In this document: positions 34,993 through 43,817 of the stretch, in pieces | How positions within the stretch are numbered: the first letter of the stretch is position 1 | Layout: each line of letters begins with the position of its first letter | Origin: an uncultured Ruminococcus sp. | GTDB lineage: Bacteria; Bacillota; Clostridia; Lachnospirales; Lachnospiraceae | DNA: 64,000 nucleotides | NCBI GenBank assembly: GCA_904377845.1 | Contig: CAJFGR010000003.1 | Location: 62,001 to 126,000, forward strand | Direction: 5' to 3' | The notes under the pieces: generated by a model | What the model was told of the DNA's origin: nothing | Database searches by the model: none | The model's input: the letters and a program-made list of their open reading frames with translations, nothing else | Translations under genes and position numbers: made by a program

Positions 34993-35090
34993 CTCTTATT
35001 CAGAGCAGTGGAGATACAAAGGATCTGTGAAGCTGCGGCAACCCCTTATATGGAAGGTGCCAACCTGAGCGAGTGATCGAACAATAAGAG
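34993..35090 (+). promoter_or_regulatory. SAM-I (S-box) riboswitch
   Basis: P1 is CTCTTATT (34993-35000) with AATAAGAG (35083-35090). Conserved core pieces are CAGAGCAGTGGAG, GAAGCTGCGGCAACC, GGTGCCAACCTGAGCGAG and the closing GAACAATAAGAG. With the terminator at 35110 it forms a transcription-off switch for SAM synthetase. Confidence 0.96.
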
Positions 35091-35109
35091 GATTGTAGCG
35101 ATAAATATC

Positions 35110-35140
35110 GGCAGTCCGCTTTGCGGACTGCTTTCTTTTT
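35110..35140 (+). terminator. Intrinsic terminator of the SAM-I riboswitch
   Basis: GGCAGTCCGC-TTT-GCGGACTGC followed by TTTCTTTTT. The 5' arm is adjacent to the 3' side of P1, consistent with an alternative antiterminator fold. Confidence 0.92.
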
Positions 35141-35276
35141 CCGTTTGGCAAAGGTTGCCTGCACCGGAAGAATTTCGCCGGATGCCGGGCCGGACGGACG
35201 ATCCAAAGGAGAAAGTTGGCCGGTTCTATGATGTATCCATAGTTGAGCCGGTGTACAGAGAAAGGAGTTTTATTGT

Positions 35277-36464
35277 ATGGAGAAGTTATTATTTACATCT
35301 GAGTCAGTTACCGAAGGACATCCGGACAAGATGTGCGACCAGATTTCTGACGCCATCCTGGATGCTCTTATGGAGCAGGATCCCATGAGCCGTGTTGCGT
35401 GTGAGACGTGCTGTACTACAGGTATGGTAATGGTCATGGGAGAGATCACGACAAAGGCGTATGTTGATATCCCGAAGATCGTGCGCGACACAGTCCGTGA
35501 GATCGGATACACAAGAGGAAAATTCGGATTTGATGCAGACACCTGCGGTGTGATTACAACGATTGACGAGCAGTCTGCAGATATTGCACTGGGAGTGGAT
35601 AAAGCTCTTGAGGCAAAGGAACATACAATGTCAGAGGATGATATTGAGGCGATCGGCGCGGGCGATCAGGGAATGATGTTCGGCTATGCATCCGACGAGA
35701 CGGAAGAATATATGCCATATCCGATCGCCATGGCACATAAGCTGGCACGTCAGCTCACAAAAGTGAGAAAAGACGGTACACTGCCGTATCTCCGTCCGGA
35801 CGGAAAGACGCAGGTGACGGTGGAATATGACGAGAATCATATGCCGAAGCGTCTGGATGCGGTCGTACTTTCCACTCAGCATGATCCGGATGTGACACAG
35901 GAGCAGATTCATGAGGATATTAAGAAATATGTCTTTGATGAAATCATTCCGGCTGATATGGTTGACGATGAGACTAAGTTCTTTATTAACCCGACGGGAA
36001 GATTTGTGATCGGCGGCCCGCATGGCGACAGCGGACTGACAGGCCGTAAGATCATTGTTGATACATACGGCGGCATGGCACGTCATGGCGGCGGTGCATT
36101 TTCAGGAAAAGACTGCACAAAGGTAGACCGTTCCGCAGCATATGCGGCACGTTATGCTACGAAGAATATTGTGGCTGCAGGGCTGGCAAAACGCTGCGAG
36201 ATCCAGCTGTCCTACGCAATCGGGGTGGCACAGCCTACATCGATCTCTGCAGATACGTTCGGAACAGGTAAGGTTTCTGATGCGAAGCTTGTTGAGATTC
36301 TCCGAGAGAATTTTGATTTCCGTCCTGCAGGAATTATAAGAATGCTTGACCTGCGCAGACCGATTTACAAGCAGACGGCAGCGTACGGACATTTTGGCCG
36401 CACAGATCTGGATCTGCCGTGGGAGAAACTGGATAAGGTTGACGATTTGAAGAAATATTTGTAA
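35277..36464 (+). CDS. metK: S-adenosylmethionine synthetase
   Basis: A 395-residue enzyme that makes SAM from methionine and ATP. Characteristic stretches are [34 protein letters not shown] (ATP loop), [21 protein letters not shown] and [19 protein letters not shown]. Full length, cytoplasmic tetramer. ATG 35277 follows AAAGGAG. It is controlled by the SAM-I riboswitch about 190 nt upstream. The stretch from the terminator to the start codon (35141-35276) contains no other element that I can support. Confidence 0.97.
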   Translation: MEKLLFTSESVTEGHPDKMCDQISDAILDALMEQDPMSRVACETCCTTGMVMVMGEITTKAYVDIPKIVRDTVREIGYTRGKFGFDADTCGVITTIDEQSADIALGVDKALEAKEHTMSEDDIEAIGAGDQGMMFGYASDETEEYMPYPIAMAHKLARQLTKVRKDGTLPYLRPDGKTQVTVEYDENHMPKRLDAVVLSTQHDPDVTQEQIHEDIKKYVFDEIIPADMVDDETKFFINPTGRFVIGGPHGDSGLTGRKIIVDTYGGMARHGGGAFSGKDCTKVDRSAAYAARYATKNIVAAGLAKRCEIQLSYAIGVAQPTSISADTFGTGKVSDAKLVEILRENFDFRPAGIIRMLDLRRPIYKQTAAYGHFGRTDLDLPWEKLDKVDDLKKYL

Positions 36465-36490
36465 AATATTCTGATAGCAGTCGTCAAAAG

Positions 36491-36526
36491 TACCGGGTGC
36501 TTTTGTAAAGGTGCCCGGTATTTTTA
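36491..36526 (+). terminator. Terminator after metK
   Basis: TACCGGG pairs with CCCGGTA around a 16-nt loop and is followed by TTTTTA. It lies 18 nt before the histidine kinase start, so the kinase may be read through or have its own promoter inside. Confidence 0.8.
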
Positions 36527-36543
36527 TGAGAAAGGAGTGTTCG

Positions 36544-37599
36544 ATGAAACTCAGGACAAAACTGGTTATTGTGTTTCTGGCAGTTATGATCCTGCCGATG
36601 ATCTTTATGACTGTTGCCGTGAATACTATCGGAACCGGTGAGGCAAATGAGATCCAGCAGCTGTATATGATCCTTGTATGTATTACGACAGGGCTGCTCA
36701 TTTACTGGATCTACCGTTCTGTATCTGTTCCGCTGACCAAGCTGCAGAGAGCGGCCCGCAATATCAAAGAGGGAAATCTGGATTTCGAGATCCGGCAGGA
36801 GTCTGATGATGAGATCGGACAGCTGTGTCAGGATTTTGAGGAGATGCGCCTGCGTCTGAAGGCGAACGCGGAGGAAAAGGTTCAGTTTGACCGGGAAAAT
36901 AAGGAGCTTATCAGTAATATTTCTCATGATCTGAAAACGCCGATTACCGCAATCAAGGGATATGTGGAAGGAATCATGGACGGTGTGGCGGATACGCCGG
37001 AAAAGATGGACAGATATATCAAGACCATATATAATAAGGCTAATGAGATGGATCTTCTTATTAATGAGCTGACGCTGTATTCCAAGATCGATACGAACAG
37101 GATCCCGTATAATTTTGCAACGATCTCTGCGAAAGAGTACTTTGAAGACTGTGCGGAGGATCTTCACATGGAGCTGGAGGCGAAGGGCGTGTCTTTCAGC
37201 TACCGCAATGCCATGGAGGAGGACTGCAAAGTGATCGTAGATCCGGAGCAGCTCAGAAGAGTCATCAACAACATCGTATCAAATTCCCTGAAATACATGG
37301 ATAAACCGAAGGGAAAGATTACGATGGAGGTAAAGGATGTGGGAGATTTCGTCCAGATCGAGCTGGGCGACAATGGAAAGGGAATCGCGGCGAAAGATCT
37401 GCCGTATATTTTCGACAGGTTCTACCGGACGGACGCATCGAGAAATTCGTCCAAGGGCGGAAGCGGTATCGGGCTTTCTATTGTAAAAAAGATCGTCGAG
37501 GAGCACGGAGGCAATATCTGGGCCACCAGTGAAGAGGGCGCTGGTACGACAATGTATTTTGTAATCAGAAAATATCAGGAGGTACCGATTGATGAGTAA
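36544..37599 (+). CDS. Sensor histidine kinase with HAMP domain
   Basis: A 351-residue membrane kinase. Two membrane segments (about 7-27 and 37-58) are separated by a very short external loop, so it may sense a signal in the membrane. A HAMP domain follows (about 58-112), then HisKA with phospho-acceptor H128 in NISHDLKTPITAIKGY. The ATPase domain has N box NNIVSNSLKYMD, G1 ELGDNGKGI, F box YIFDRFYR and G2 GGSGIGLSIVKKI. ATG 36544 follows GAAAGGAG. The response-regulator gene overlaps its 3' end by 8 nt. The stimulus is unknown. Confidence 0.92.
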   Translation: MKLRTKLVIVFLAVMILPMIFMTVAVNTIGTGEANEIQQLYMILVCITTGLLIYWIYRSVSVPLTKLQRAARNIKEGNLDFEIRQESDDEIGQLCQDFEEMRLRLKANAEEKVQFDRENKELISNISHDLKTPITAIKGYVEGIMDGVADTPEKMDRYIKTIYNKANEMDLLINELTLYSKIDTNRIPYNFATISAKEYFEDCAEDLHMELEAKGVSFSYRNAMEEDCKVIVDPEQLRRVINNIVSNSLKYMDKPKGKITMEVKDVGDFVQIELGDNGKGIAAKDLPYIFDRFYRTDASRNSSKGGSGIGLSIVKKIVEEHGGNIWATSEEGAGTTMYFVIRKYQEVPIDE

Positions 37600-38284
37600 G
37601 CGTATTTTGATCGTGGAAGATGAGGAGAGCATTGCTGATCTTGAAAAAGACTATCTGGAACTGAGCAGCTTCGAGGTGGAAGTGGCAAATGACGGAGAGA
37701 CCGGGCTTAAAAAAGGCCTTGAAGGCGACTTTGACCTGATTATTCTTGACCTGATGCTTCCGGGTGTGGACGGGTTTGAGATCTGCCGCCAGATCAGAGA
37801 CAAGAAGAACACGCCGATTATTATGGTATCAGCGAAGAAAGATGATATCGACAAGATCAGGGGACTGGGCCTTGGAGCGGATGACTATATGACCAAACCG
37901 TTCAGCCCGAGTGAGCTGGTTGCACGAGTGAAAGCCCATCTTGCGAGATACGAAAGGCTGATCGGAAGTAATGTGGAGGAAAATAAAGTCATCGAGATCC
38001 GCGGTCTTAAGATTGATACGACGGCCCGGCGCGTATGGGTGAACGGCGAGGAGAAGTCATTTACAACAAAAGAATTTGATCTCCTGACGTTTCTTGCCAG
38101 TCATCCGAACCACGTGTACACAAAGGAAGAGCTCTTCCGCGAGATCTGGGATATGGAGTCTATCGGGGATATTGCCACGGTGACTGTGCATATCAAGAAG
38201 ATCAGAGAGAAGATCGAGTACGATACATCACATCCGCAGTATATTGAGACGATCTGGGGTGTGGGATACCGGTTTAAAGTATAA
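37592..38284 (+). CDS. OmpR/PhoB-type response regulator
   Basis: A 230-residue two-domain regulator. The receiver domain (1-120) has phosphorylation site D53 in LIILDLMLPG, the acidic pair EDEES near residue 10, and the T/K positions in IIMVSAKKDD and MTKPFSPSELVARV. The winged-helix DNA-binding domain (about 133-228) has LLTFLASHPNHVYTKEEL and VTVHIKKIREKIEYD. It is the partner of the overlapping histidine kinase. ATG 37592 follows CAGGAGG; a TTG directly before it is a less likely start. Confidence 0.94.
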   Translation: MSKRILIVEDEESIADLEKDYLELSSFEVEVANDGETGLKKGLEGDFDLIILDLMLPGVDGFEICRQIRDKKNTPIIMVSAKKDDIDKIRGLGLGADDYMTKPFSPSELVARVKAHLARYERLIGSNVEENKVIEIRGLKIDTTARRVWVNGEEKSFTTKEFDLLTFLASHPNHVYTKEELFREIWDMESIGDIATVTVHIKKIREKIEYDTSHPQYIETIWGVGYRFKV

Positions 38285-38305
38285 AGCAAAATAAAACAGA
38301 CATCT

Positions 38306-38350
38306 GCCGTCCGGCAATACCAGCATGGTATACACCGGATGGCTTTTTTA
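38306..38350 (+). terminator. Terminator after the two-component operon
   Basis: GCCGTCCGG pairs with CCGGATGGC (one G-U). A nested ATACCA/TGGTAT stem lies in the loop. TTTTTTATTTTTAT follows. Confidence 0.88.
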
Positions 38351-38457
38351 TTTTTATGAAAAGTGTAACAGTTTACAGGGCCGGAATGTTATATTAGTAG
38401 AAGAAATCCTATACAGAAGAATGGAAATAAGCGTTGTCGGGCAAAGGGGGTGAGGGC

Positions 38458-38985
38458 TTGGAAAAGGAACTGCTGGAAGAGCTGTATCACAGATACGGAC
38501 AGGAAATATACAGATATTTATATGCTATATGTAGAAACAGGCTTATGGCCGAAGATATCATGCAGGACGTATTCTGCAAAGCCCTCATCTCGCTTCCATC
38601 AAGCCATGTAAATGCCCGGGCGTGGCTCTATATGGTGGGCAGAAATCTTCTGCTCAATGAAATGAAAAAACAGAAAAGGCAGATATATTCGGAAGAGCCG
38701 GAAAAAAGGGCGACAGACAGAATAAGAGGTTTTGATGGTGTATCCGAAGGGAATCCGGAAGAAGAGACGATTAAGAAAGAGGAACGCGAAATTCTAAGAC
38801 AGGCGCTCCTCATGCTTGATATAAGGAAAAGGGAGATCCTGGTTTTGAGCTATTTTGAACATTTTACGCTGAAGGAGGCGGCTGTGATCATGGGCATATC
38901 CTATGAAAATGCAAGGATATTGAGTATGCGGGCGAAGAGAGAACTGCGGAGGATAATGGAGGTGAACGGTTATGAAGTATCATGA
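38458..38985 (+). CDS. ECF-type RNA polymerase sigma factor
   Basis: A 175-residue sigma factor with region 2 (about 8-75: LYHRYGQEIYRYLYAICRN, AEDIMQDVFCKAL, ARAWLYMVGRNLLLNEMKK) and region 4 (about 110-168: ILVLSYFEHFTLKEAAVIMG and YENARILSMRAKRELRR). I chose the TTG at 38458 because AAAGGGGGTGAG lies 7 nt upstream; an upstream TTG at 38434 has no RBS. The putative anti-sigma gene overlaps its end by 14 nt, indicating coupled expression. It probably activates its own promoter and an envelope-stress regulon. Confidence 0.88.
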   Translation: MEKELLEELYHRYGQEIYRYLYAICRNRLMAEDIMQDVFCKALISLPSSHVNARAWLYMVGRNLLLNEMKKQKRQIYSEEPEKRATDRIRGFDGVSEGNPEEETIKKEEREILRQALLMLDIRKREILVLSYFEHFTLKEAAVIMGISYENARILSMRAKRELRRIMEVNGYEVS

Positions 38986-40231
38986 ATTACTGGAGCTTTA
39001 TAAAAAGAAGAAACTCGGAGAAGAGCAGAGGGAGATGGTGGAACAGGATATCGAACGGCACGAGGCCATCAGCGAGTATCTGTTTGAAAAGGAAGAGGAG
39101 AACATTTTACGGGCTTCCGGGGAAATGCCGGAAGAATCTGAGACACAGCTCACTAAAAAAGAAAAAAATGCGTCAGATGATTTCACAAAGCGTGTAAACC
39201 GCGCGATCCGGCGGGCGTTCCTGAAGATGGGAGCGGCAGTCTGCGCCGTGACACTGGTCATTGTCCTTCTGGTGCTGTTTGTTCTCCCTCACGCTGTCTC
39301 AACGTTTTATTATGATCCGGGCCGGATTGTGGGCAAAAACAGCTCTGGAGGGACGACGAACCAGATGAGCCTCGATCTGGCGGTGTATACGGAACTCGCA
39401 CTGCCGGGCACATACAGGGATGATGTACAGGTGGAAGACAGGGGGTACGGAAACTATGATATCAATATCTATCAAAGCGTGAGCAGGAGTGGGGAATTTC
39501 ATCATGTGGCAGGCAGGGTGGAAAAGGACACACTCAGGCTGTATGATCCTAATCTGTTTAACATATCGGCATCCAATGTATTCGGCTGGTTCCAGATGAA
39601 TATGGATTATGACGGAACATTGACACAACTGGCAGAAAACAGCCAGGGAGATTTATTCTATACCCCGGAAAGCAATGAGCAGTCTGCAGAATATCTGAAT
39701 CTATTGGATGACAATAAATATTATCTGGCATATGTGACATTGGATCGGATTCTCTCTTATGATGACTTTATCAGCTTCACGGAGAACTACTCGGAACAGG
39801 CGGCGGATATCTGGTGTGTGCCGCGGACGGCGGAGGATTCCTATATGCCCGTCGGACGACCTGCGAATCTGGGATTTTATATCCGGCTGGGACAGTCTTC
39901 GATGCTGGAGTGGGATCGAGAGAAATATCCGGATCTGATACTCTGGTCTTTTGATGATCCATCAGAATGGGATGAAGCTGAGGAGAAGATAAAAGATGAA
40001 ACATTTGCGGCGGAGCACTTTGCCGTCATGCTGGACTATATGTCTGAACAGGATGAATTCCTCGGAATGGTGGGGCAGCAGGCGGGGGAAAAGTACGCTG
40101 AGGCTGCAGACTATATCCGGGAAAACGGACTGCAGGTCTATGGGTTTGCCTGTGTGGCTGACAAAGAGACGCTGCTGGAGCTGAATGCGGAAGAAGCGGT
40201 GTTTGGAATTCGTACCGAAGATGCCGGTTAA
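38972..40231 (+). CDS. Membrane anti-sigma factor (Sigma_reg_N/Sigma_reg_C type)
   Basis: A 419-residue membrane protein. The cytoplasmic N-terminus (about 1-85) is charged and helical: YHELLELYKKKKLGEEQREM and VEQDIERHEAISEYLFEKEEE. This resembles the zinc-less anti-sigma N-terminal domain. One membrane segment (about 88-110, AVCAVTLVIVLLVLFVL) follows, then a large extracytoplasmic domain (about 115-415) with the NVFGWFQMNMDYDGTLTQ and YYLAYVTLDRILSYDDF stretches of the Sigma_reg_C family. It probably holds the upstream sigma factor at the membrane until a signal arrives. ATG 38972 overlaps the sigma gene. Confidence 0.82.
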   Translation: MKYHELLELYKKKKLGEEQREMVEQDIERHEAISEYLFEKEEENILRASGEMPEESETQLTKKEKNASDDFTKRVNRAIRRAFLKMGAAVCAVTLVIVLLVLFVLPHAVSTFYYDPGRIVGKNSSGGTTNQMSLDLAVYTELALPGTYRDDVQVEDRGYGNYDINIYQSVSRSGEFHHVAGRVEKDTLRLYDPNLFNISASNVFGWFQMNMDYDGTLTQLAENSQGDLFYTPESNEQSAEYLNLLDDNKYYLAYVTLDRILSYDDFISFTENYSEQAADIWCVPRTAEDSYMPVGRPANLGFYIRLGQSSMLEWDREKYPDLILWSFDDPSEWDEAEEKIKDETFAAEHFAVMLDYMSEQDEFLGMVGQQAGEKYAEAADYIRENGLQVYGFACVADKETLLELNAEEAVFGIRTEDAG

Positions 40232-40237
40232 TTTTAC

Positions 40238-40290
40238 TTGACAAATATATCATCTCACGATATATTATAATATATCATTTAACGATATAT
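40238..40290 (+). promoter_or_regulatory. PadR promoter with two tandem operator copies
   Basis: TTGACA (40238-40243) and TATATT (40261-40266) are 17 bp apart. Two 21-nt boxes, ATATATCATCTCACGATATA(T) at 40245-40265 and ATATATCATTTAACGATATA(T) at 40270-40290, repeat with a 25-nt period. Each is an imperfect inverted repeat (ATATATCrT...ACGATATAT). One fills the spacer and the other covers the start region, as expected for PadR autorepression. Confidence 0.8.
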
Positions 40291-40345
40291 CGGAAGACGA
40301 AAAACAATTTACTGGTTTTAGAGAATTCCAGCAGAAAGGGGTGGG

Positions 40346-40681
40346 ATGATGTCAGAAAAAGAAACACCGTTGACAGAAGCGTTTTTCTATATTTTACTGG
40401 CGCTCAGGCGGCCGAACCACGGTTACGGTGTTATTCAGGAAGTGGAGGAACTGACGAAAGGCCGGGTGGTTCTCGGCGCCGGCACACTGTACGGAGCGCT
40501 GCAGACTATGCAGAAGAGAGGCTGGATCAGGATCTACAGTCAGGATACGGAATCAAGGAAAAAGAAAGAGTATATTATCACAGATACAGGACGGAGTGTA
40601 TTTGAAGCCGAAAGAAACCGGCTCGCGGAACTGCTTGACAATGCAAAGCTCATGGAGGTGGAGGGCGATGATCAGATTTAG
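40346..40681 (+). CDS. PadR family transcriptional regulator
   Basis: A 111-residue winged-helix repressor. LTEAFFYILLALRRPNHGYGVIQEV and VVLGAGTLYGALQTMQKRGWIR are the PadR core, with a C-terminal dimerisation helix. ATG 40346 or the adjacent ATG 40349 follows AAAGGGGTGGG. The next gene overlaps it by 14 nt. PadR genes paired with DUF2812 membrane proteins are common in Clostridia, where the membrane protein is presumably the regulated target. The tandem operators upstream support autorepression. Confidence 0.92.
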   Translation: MMSEKETPLTEAFFYILLALRRPNHGYGVIQEVEELTKGRVVLGAGTLYGALQTMQKRGWIRIYSQDTESRKKKEYIITDTGRSVFEAERNRLAELLDNAKLMEVEGDDQI

Positions 40682-41360
40682 ACTGTATTTTGATAAAGAT
40701 AAAGAAACTGCATGGCTCAATGAGATGTCCGGGCGAGGATGGGCGATGAATGGATTTTTTGCAGGTTTCTACAGATTTGAAAAGTGTGATCCGGGAGAGT
40801 ATATATATCAGATTGATTTTGGGGATGAAATGTATCATGTCAGCGATGAATATCGCGGATTAATGGAAGATATTGGTGCCGAGATCGTTACACTTTGGGG
40901 CTACTGGATCATTTTACGAAAGAAAGCGGCGGACGGACCGTTTGAGCTGTACACGGATCCTGAATCAATGATTGAGCATTACACGAAAATACGCAGAATG
41001 TTTAAAGCCGTGACTATTCTGGAACTGGTAGGACTGTTCATAGAGGTCGGATGCGGGATGGCCGGAAATATGTTCGGCTGGGCATTTGCCGTCCTTATCG
41101 CGGCATTGGTTCTCGTATGTATAAATGCGGTGATACGGACTAATGAAGTAATTGCAGAATTAGAGGAACAAAAGAACGGGATTGCGGCAGAAAAGAATAG
41201 CAGATATATTTCCGTACTGCTTCCGATCGGGCTTTTGATCAACAGCGGTATGATTATGATAGAGGAATCAGTCTCATCGTTTATCAGTTATCCGGTGCAC
41301 ATTTTCGCAATCATTATGATGGCTGCAGGTCTCGTACAGACGATGCGAAAGAGGAGTTAA
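40668..41360 (+). CDS. DUF2812 domain membrane protein
   Basis: A 230-residue protein. The N-terminal DUF2812 domain (about 1-120) has FRLYFDKDKETAWLNEMSGRG, FYRFEKCDPGEYIYQID and EDIGAEIVTLWGYWIILRK. Four hydrophobic segments follow: two at about 128-168 and two at about 190-228. Function is unknown; the family is regularly encoded after PadR regulators and may be a stress-responsive membrane factor. ATG 40668 lies inside the padR 3' end behind GGAGGTGGAGGG, so translation is coupled. Confidence 0.85.
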   Translation: MIRFRLYFDKDKETAWLNEMSGRGWAMNGFFAGFYRFEKCDPGEYIYQIDFGDEMYHVSDEYRGLMEDIGAEIVTLWGYWIILRKKAADGPFELYTDPESMIEHYTKIRRMFKAVTILELVGLFIEVGCGMAGNMFGWAFAVLIAALVLVCINAVIRTNEVIAELEEQKNGIAAEKNSRYISVLLPIGLLINSGMIMIEESVSSFISYPVHIFAIIMMAAGLVQTMRKRS

Positions 41361-41384
41361 GCGGGAACAGAAGGAGGAGTCATA

Positions 41385-41951
41385 ATGCGTAAAAATCTTG
41401 GAGCCAATCCGTATGTGTATCCCCAGCCGGTGCTGATCGTGGCGACCTACGGTGAGGATGGAACTGTTGATGCAATGAACGTGGCCTATGGCGGAATCGT
41501 GAATTCCAACCGTATCCAGATCAATATCGGCGTGCGGCACAAAACATCGGACAATATCAAGCTGAGAAATGCGTTTACAGTAGGGATTGCGGACGAGAAA
41601 AATCTTGTGGCGGCAGATTATGTGGGGATCGTCTCCGGACATGACGTGCCGGATAAGATTGAAAAATCAGGTTTTCATACGGTAAAGAGTGAGTTTGTGG
41701 ATGCTCCGGTGATCGAAGAACTTCCGATCTCGCTTGAGTGTAAAGTGGAGGAGATTAATCAGTACAATGCCACGCTTCGTATTGTGGCAGAGATCGTTAA
41801 TGTGAGCGCAGATGAAAATATTCTGGACGGAGACGGGAAGATTGATCCGGAGAAGCTTCATGCCATATCTTATGATCCTGCAAATCATACTTATCTGAGA
41901 GTGGGAGGAAAGGCAGGCACTGCATTTTTGGACGGAAACAAACTGAAATAA
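41385..41951 (+). CDS. Flavin reductase family protein (FMN-binding split barrel)
   Basis: A 188-residue FMN-binding protein of the flavoredoxin/flavin reductase-like group. Characteristic stretches are MRKNLGANPYVYPQPVLIVATYGEDG, AMNVAYGGIVNSNRIQINI, HKTSDNIKLRNAFTVGIADE and DYVGIVSGHDVPDKIEKSGF. It binds FMN and probably serves as an electron carrier or reductase in anaerobic metabolism. ATG 41385 follows AAGGAGGAG. It lies 24 nt after the DUF2812 gene. The terminator follows directly. Confidence 0.88.
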   Translation: MRKNLGANPYVYPQPVLIVATYGEDGTVDAMNVAYGGIVNSNRIQINIGVRHKTSDNIKLRNAFTVGIADEKNLVAADYVGIVSGHDVPDKIEKSGFHTVKSEFVDAPVIEELPISLECKVEEINQYNATLRIVAEIVNVSADENILDGDGKIDPEKLHAISYDPANHTYLRVGGKAGTAFLDGNKLK

Positions 41952-41959
41952 TAAGAAAC

Positions 41960-42008
41960 GGCAGGCTGTTCCGGCATATTTACACCGGACTGCCTGCCTC
42001 TTTTAATT
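41960..42008 (+). terminator. Terminator overlapping the stop of the convergent gene
   Basis: GGCAGG..CCGG pairs with CCGG..CCTGCC around an AT loop, followed by TCTTTTAATTTT. The convergent fusion gene stops at 41980, inside the stem, so its last codons contribute to the hairpin. Confidence 0.82.
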
Positions 42009-43287
42009 TTATCTCAAGTAATTCTCTGATCATATTCTGAACAGCTTCTGTTCCTATTTCCGTATTGACGGTGAGATCATAATTCTGCGCCCGGCCCCAG
42101 ATGCGGCGGGTGTAGTAGCGATAATTGTCAGAACGTCTGCGGTCCATTCTGCGGACTTTCTGAAGGGCGTCTTCTCTGGAAAGATTTTCCGTTTTCATAA
42201 TACGTTCCGTGCGAAAATCTTCCGAAGCGTGCAGATAAACTTTCAGAGTATCAGGCCGGTCGCGAAGCACATAGTCCGCGCAGCGCCCTACGATCACACA
42301 GTTTCCTTTCTCTGCCAGATCCCGGATAACTTTTGCCTCAGACTCGAAAATCTCATCGCGCGGGGATTCCTGAGTCTCTGAATATACATACATCTGGCTC
42401 ATAAGGTCGTAGAGGAAACTGTTGGTCATGTTTTCTTCTCTGTCTTTGATAAACTGCGGATCGTAACCGGTAGAGCCTGCGGTCATCTGAATGATCTCGT
42501 TATCATAGAAATGATATCCCAGTTTTTCAGCAAGTGCTTTCCCAATATCGTGTCCTCCGCTGCCATACTGCCGTCCGATTACAATGACGGGGAGAGGAGA
42601 GGAACAGGTATTGTCAGAAGCAGAAACCGCTGCAGGCTGCTGTCCTTCATTTGAATGGAAGAGCAATGCATCGAGAAAAGAGAGTTTTCTCCCGAACAGT
42701 CTGGCAATGAAACCGACCAGAAGTGCGGCGATGATCGTTCCCTCTCTGACACCGTCCAGGCGATGCGCAAAGATCAGTGAGAGTACAGCGGCGATGACAG
42801 TCAGCGATACATCGAAAGCAACTTTTGTCGTACCGAATTCGGTCTTCCATGTAGAGGAGACGGCCCGGACAAAGGATTCGCCCGGCAGCATTGCCACATT
42901 TGCCAGTACTTCTGTGTATACGCCGAAGCCCAGGATCAGACAGCCGACAAGAAGATAGATCACACTGGATATGTACGACTGCGGATCGACGAAGAAAAGC
43001 ATCACCATAGTCAGGTCGATAAAGTATCCGAACAGGATTGAGATCGGGATCTGCAGCAGATGCTCTGCCTTAAAGTTCCTGCGGAGTATGATGAGCTGGA
43101 TCAGGATCAGCAGGAGGCTGAATGCAATTGTGAACTGCCCGAGCGTAAACGGAAAGTTCAGGCTGAGTACATAAGGAATCGAAGAGATCGGAGAGGTCCC
43201 CAGATCAGCTTTTGTGATCAGACTGACGCCCAGTGAATTTATGAAAAGTCCGATCAGAAATACAATATAGCGCTTTAGTTTTTCCAT
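41980..43287 (-). CDS. Fusion of YczE-like membrane protein and cytidylate-kinase-like domain
   Basis: A 435-residue two-part protein. Residues about 1-205 form a five-to-six-helix membrane domain of the YczE/YitT-like type (LIGLFINSLGVSLITKADLGTSPISSIPY, then GFGVYTEVLANVAMLPGESF). After a linker (about 210-235), residues 236-430 form a P-loop kinase-like domain of the Cytidylate_kin2 family: VIVIGRQYGSGGHDIGKALA (Walker A variant), YHFYDNEII, IVGRCADYVL and VRRMDRRRSDNYRYYTRR. The substrate of the kinase-like part is unknown; nucleotide or membrane-signal functions are speculative. ATG 43287 follows AAAGGAATG. The two domains are usually separate proteins. Confidence 0.88.
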   Translation of the reverse strand: MEKLKRYIVFLIGLFINSLGVSLITKADLGTSPISSIPYVLSLNFPFTLGQFTIAFSLLLILIQLIILRRNFKAEHLLQIPISILFGYFIDLTMVMLFFVDPQSYISSVIYLLVGCLILGFGVYTEVLANVAMLPGESFVRAVSSTWKTEFGTTKVAFDVSLTVIAAVLSLIFAHRLDGVREGTIIAALLVGFIARLFGRKLSFLDALLFHSNEGQQPAAVSASDNTCSSPLPVIVIGRQYGSGGHDIGKALAEKLGYHFYDNEIIQMTAGSTGYDPQFIKDREENMTNSFLYDLMSQMYVYSETQESPRDEIFESEAKVIRDLAEKGNCVIVGRCADYVLRDRPDTLKVYLHASEDFRTERIMKTENLSREDALQKVRRMDRRRSDNYRYYTRRIWGRAQNYDLTVNTEIGTEAVQNMIRELLEIKLKEAGSPV

Positions 43288-43365
43288 GATTAAGTCATTC
43301 CTTTTCTTTATAGATGTATATGTTGTGTTTGTGTATTGGCAAAAAGAGAATAAGTTACCATACGG

Positions 43366-43785
43366 CTATAAATGAGCTGTGTTTTTATAAATCTTCTGGA
43401 ACAGATCCATAAAGTTCTCTCTGTCTTCTGCAGAGATATCACTGAAAGCTTCCTCCTCCAGTTCATTGAAGGCATCTGTTACCAGTTTTAACTTTGATTT
43501 TCCTAAATCTGTCATGAAAACATAAAAGCTTCTGCGGTTGCCTCCGAGCATACGGCGCTCTACAAGTCCGATTTCTTCCATGCGGTTTAAGAGCGTAGTG
43601 AGAGTGCCCGGTTCGATATGACATCCGTGTGCAATGTCCTTCTGACTGGCGCCGTCGTGGTCTTTCAGGTAGTCAAGAACCTTGGGCTGTCCGCTGGTCA
43701 GACCGGTGCCCTTGAGTTTTGCGATAAGCTTCTTCTGGAATATGGAATGTTCCGCCATAACAAGATAGTGGAAAGAGCTGCTCAT
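43366..43785 (-). CDS. MarR family transcriptional regulator
   Basis: A 139-residue winged-helix regulator. Core: LKGTGLTSGQPKVLDYLKDHDGASQKDIA, the recognition helix PGTLTTLLNRMEEIGLVERR and the wing MLGGNRRSFYVFMTDLGK. ATG 43785 follows AGGAGAG. Upstream, at 43818-43847, sits an inverted repeat suited to MarR binding. The YczE-kinase fusion gene lies 78 nt downstream on the same strand and is its likely target along with itself. Confidence 0.9.
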   Translation of the reverse strand: MSSSFHYLVMAEHSIFQKKLIAKLKGTGLTSGQPKVLDYLKDHDGASQKDIAHGCHIEPGTLTTLLNRMEEIGLVERRMLGGNRRSFYVFMTDLGKSKLKLVTDAFNELEEEAFSDISAEDRENFMDLFQKIYKNTAHL

Positions 43786-43817
43786 GCCAATATCTCTCCT
43801 TTCATGTCAAAAAAATA

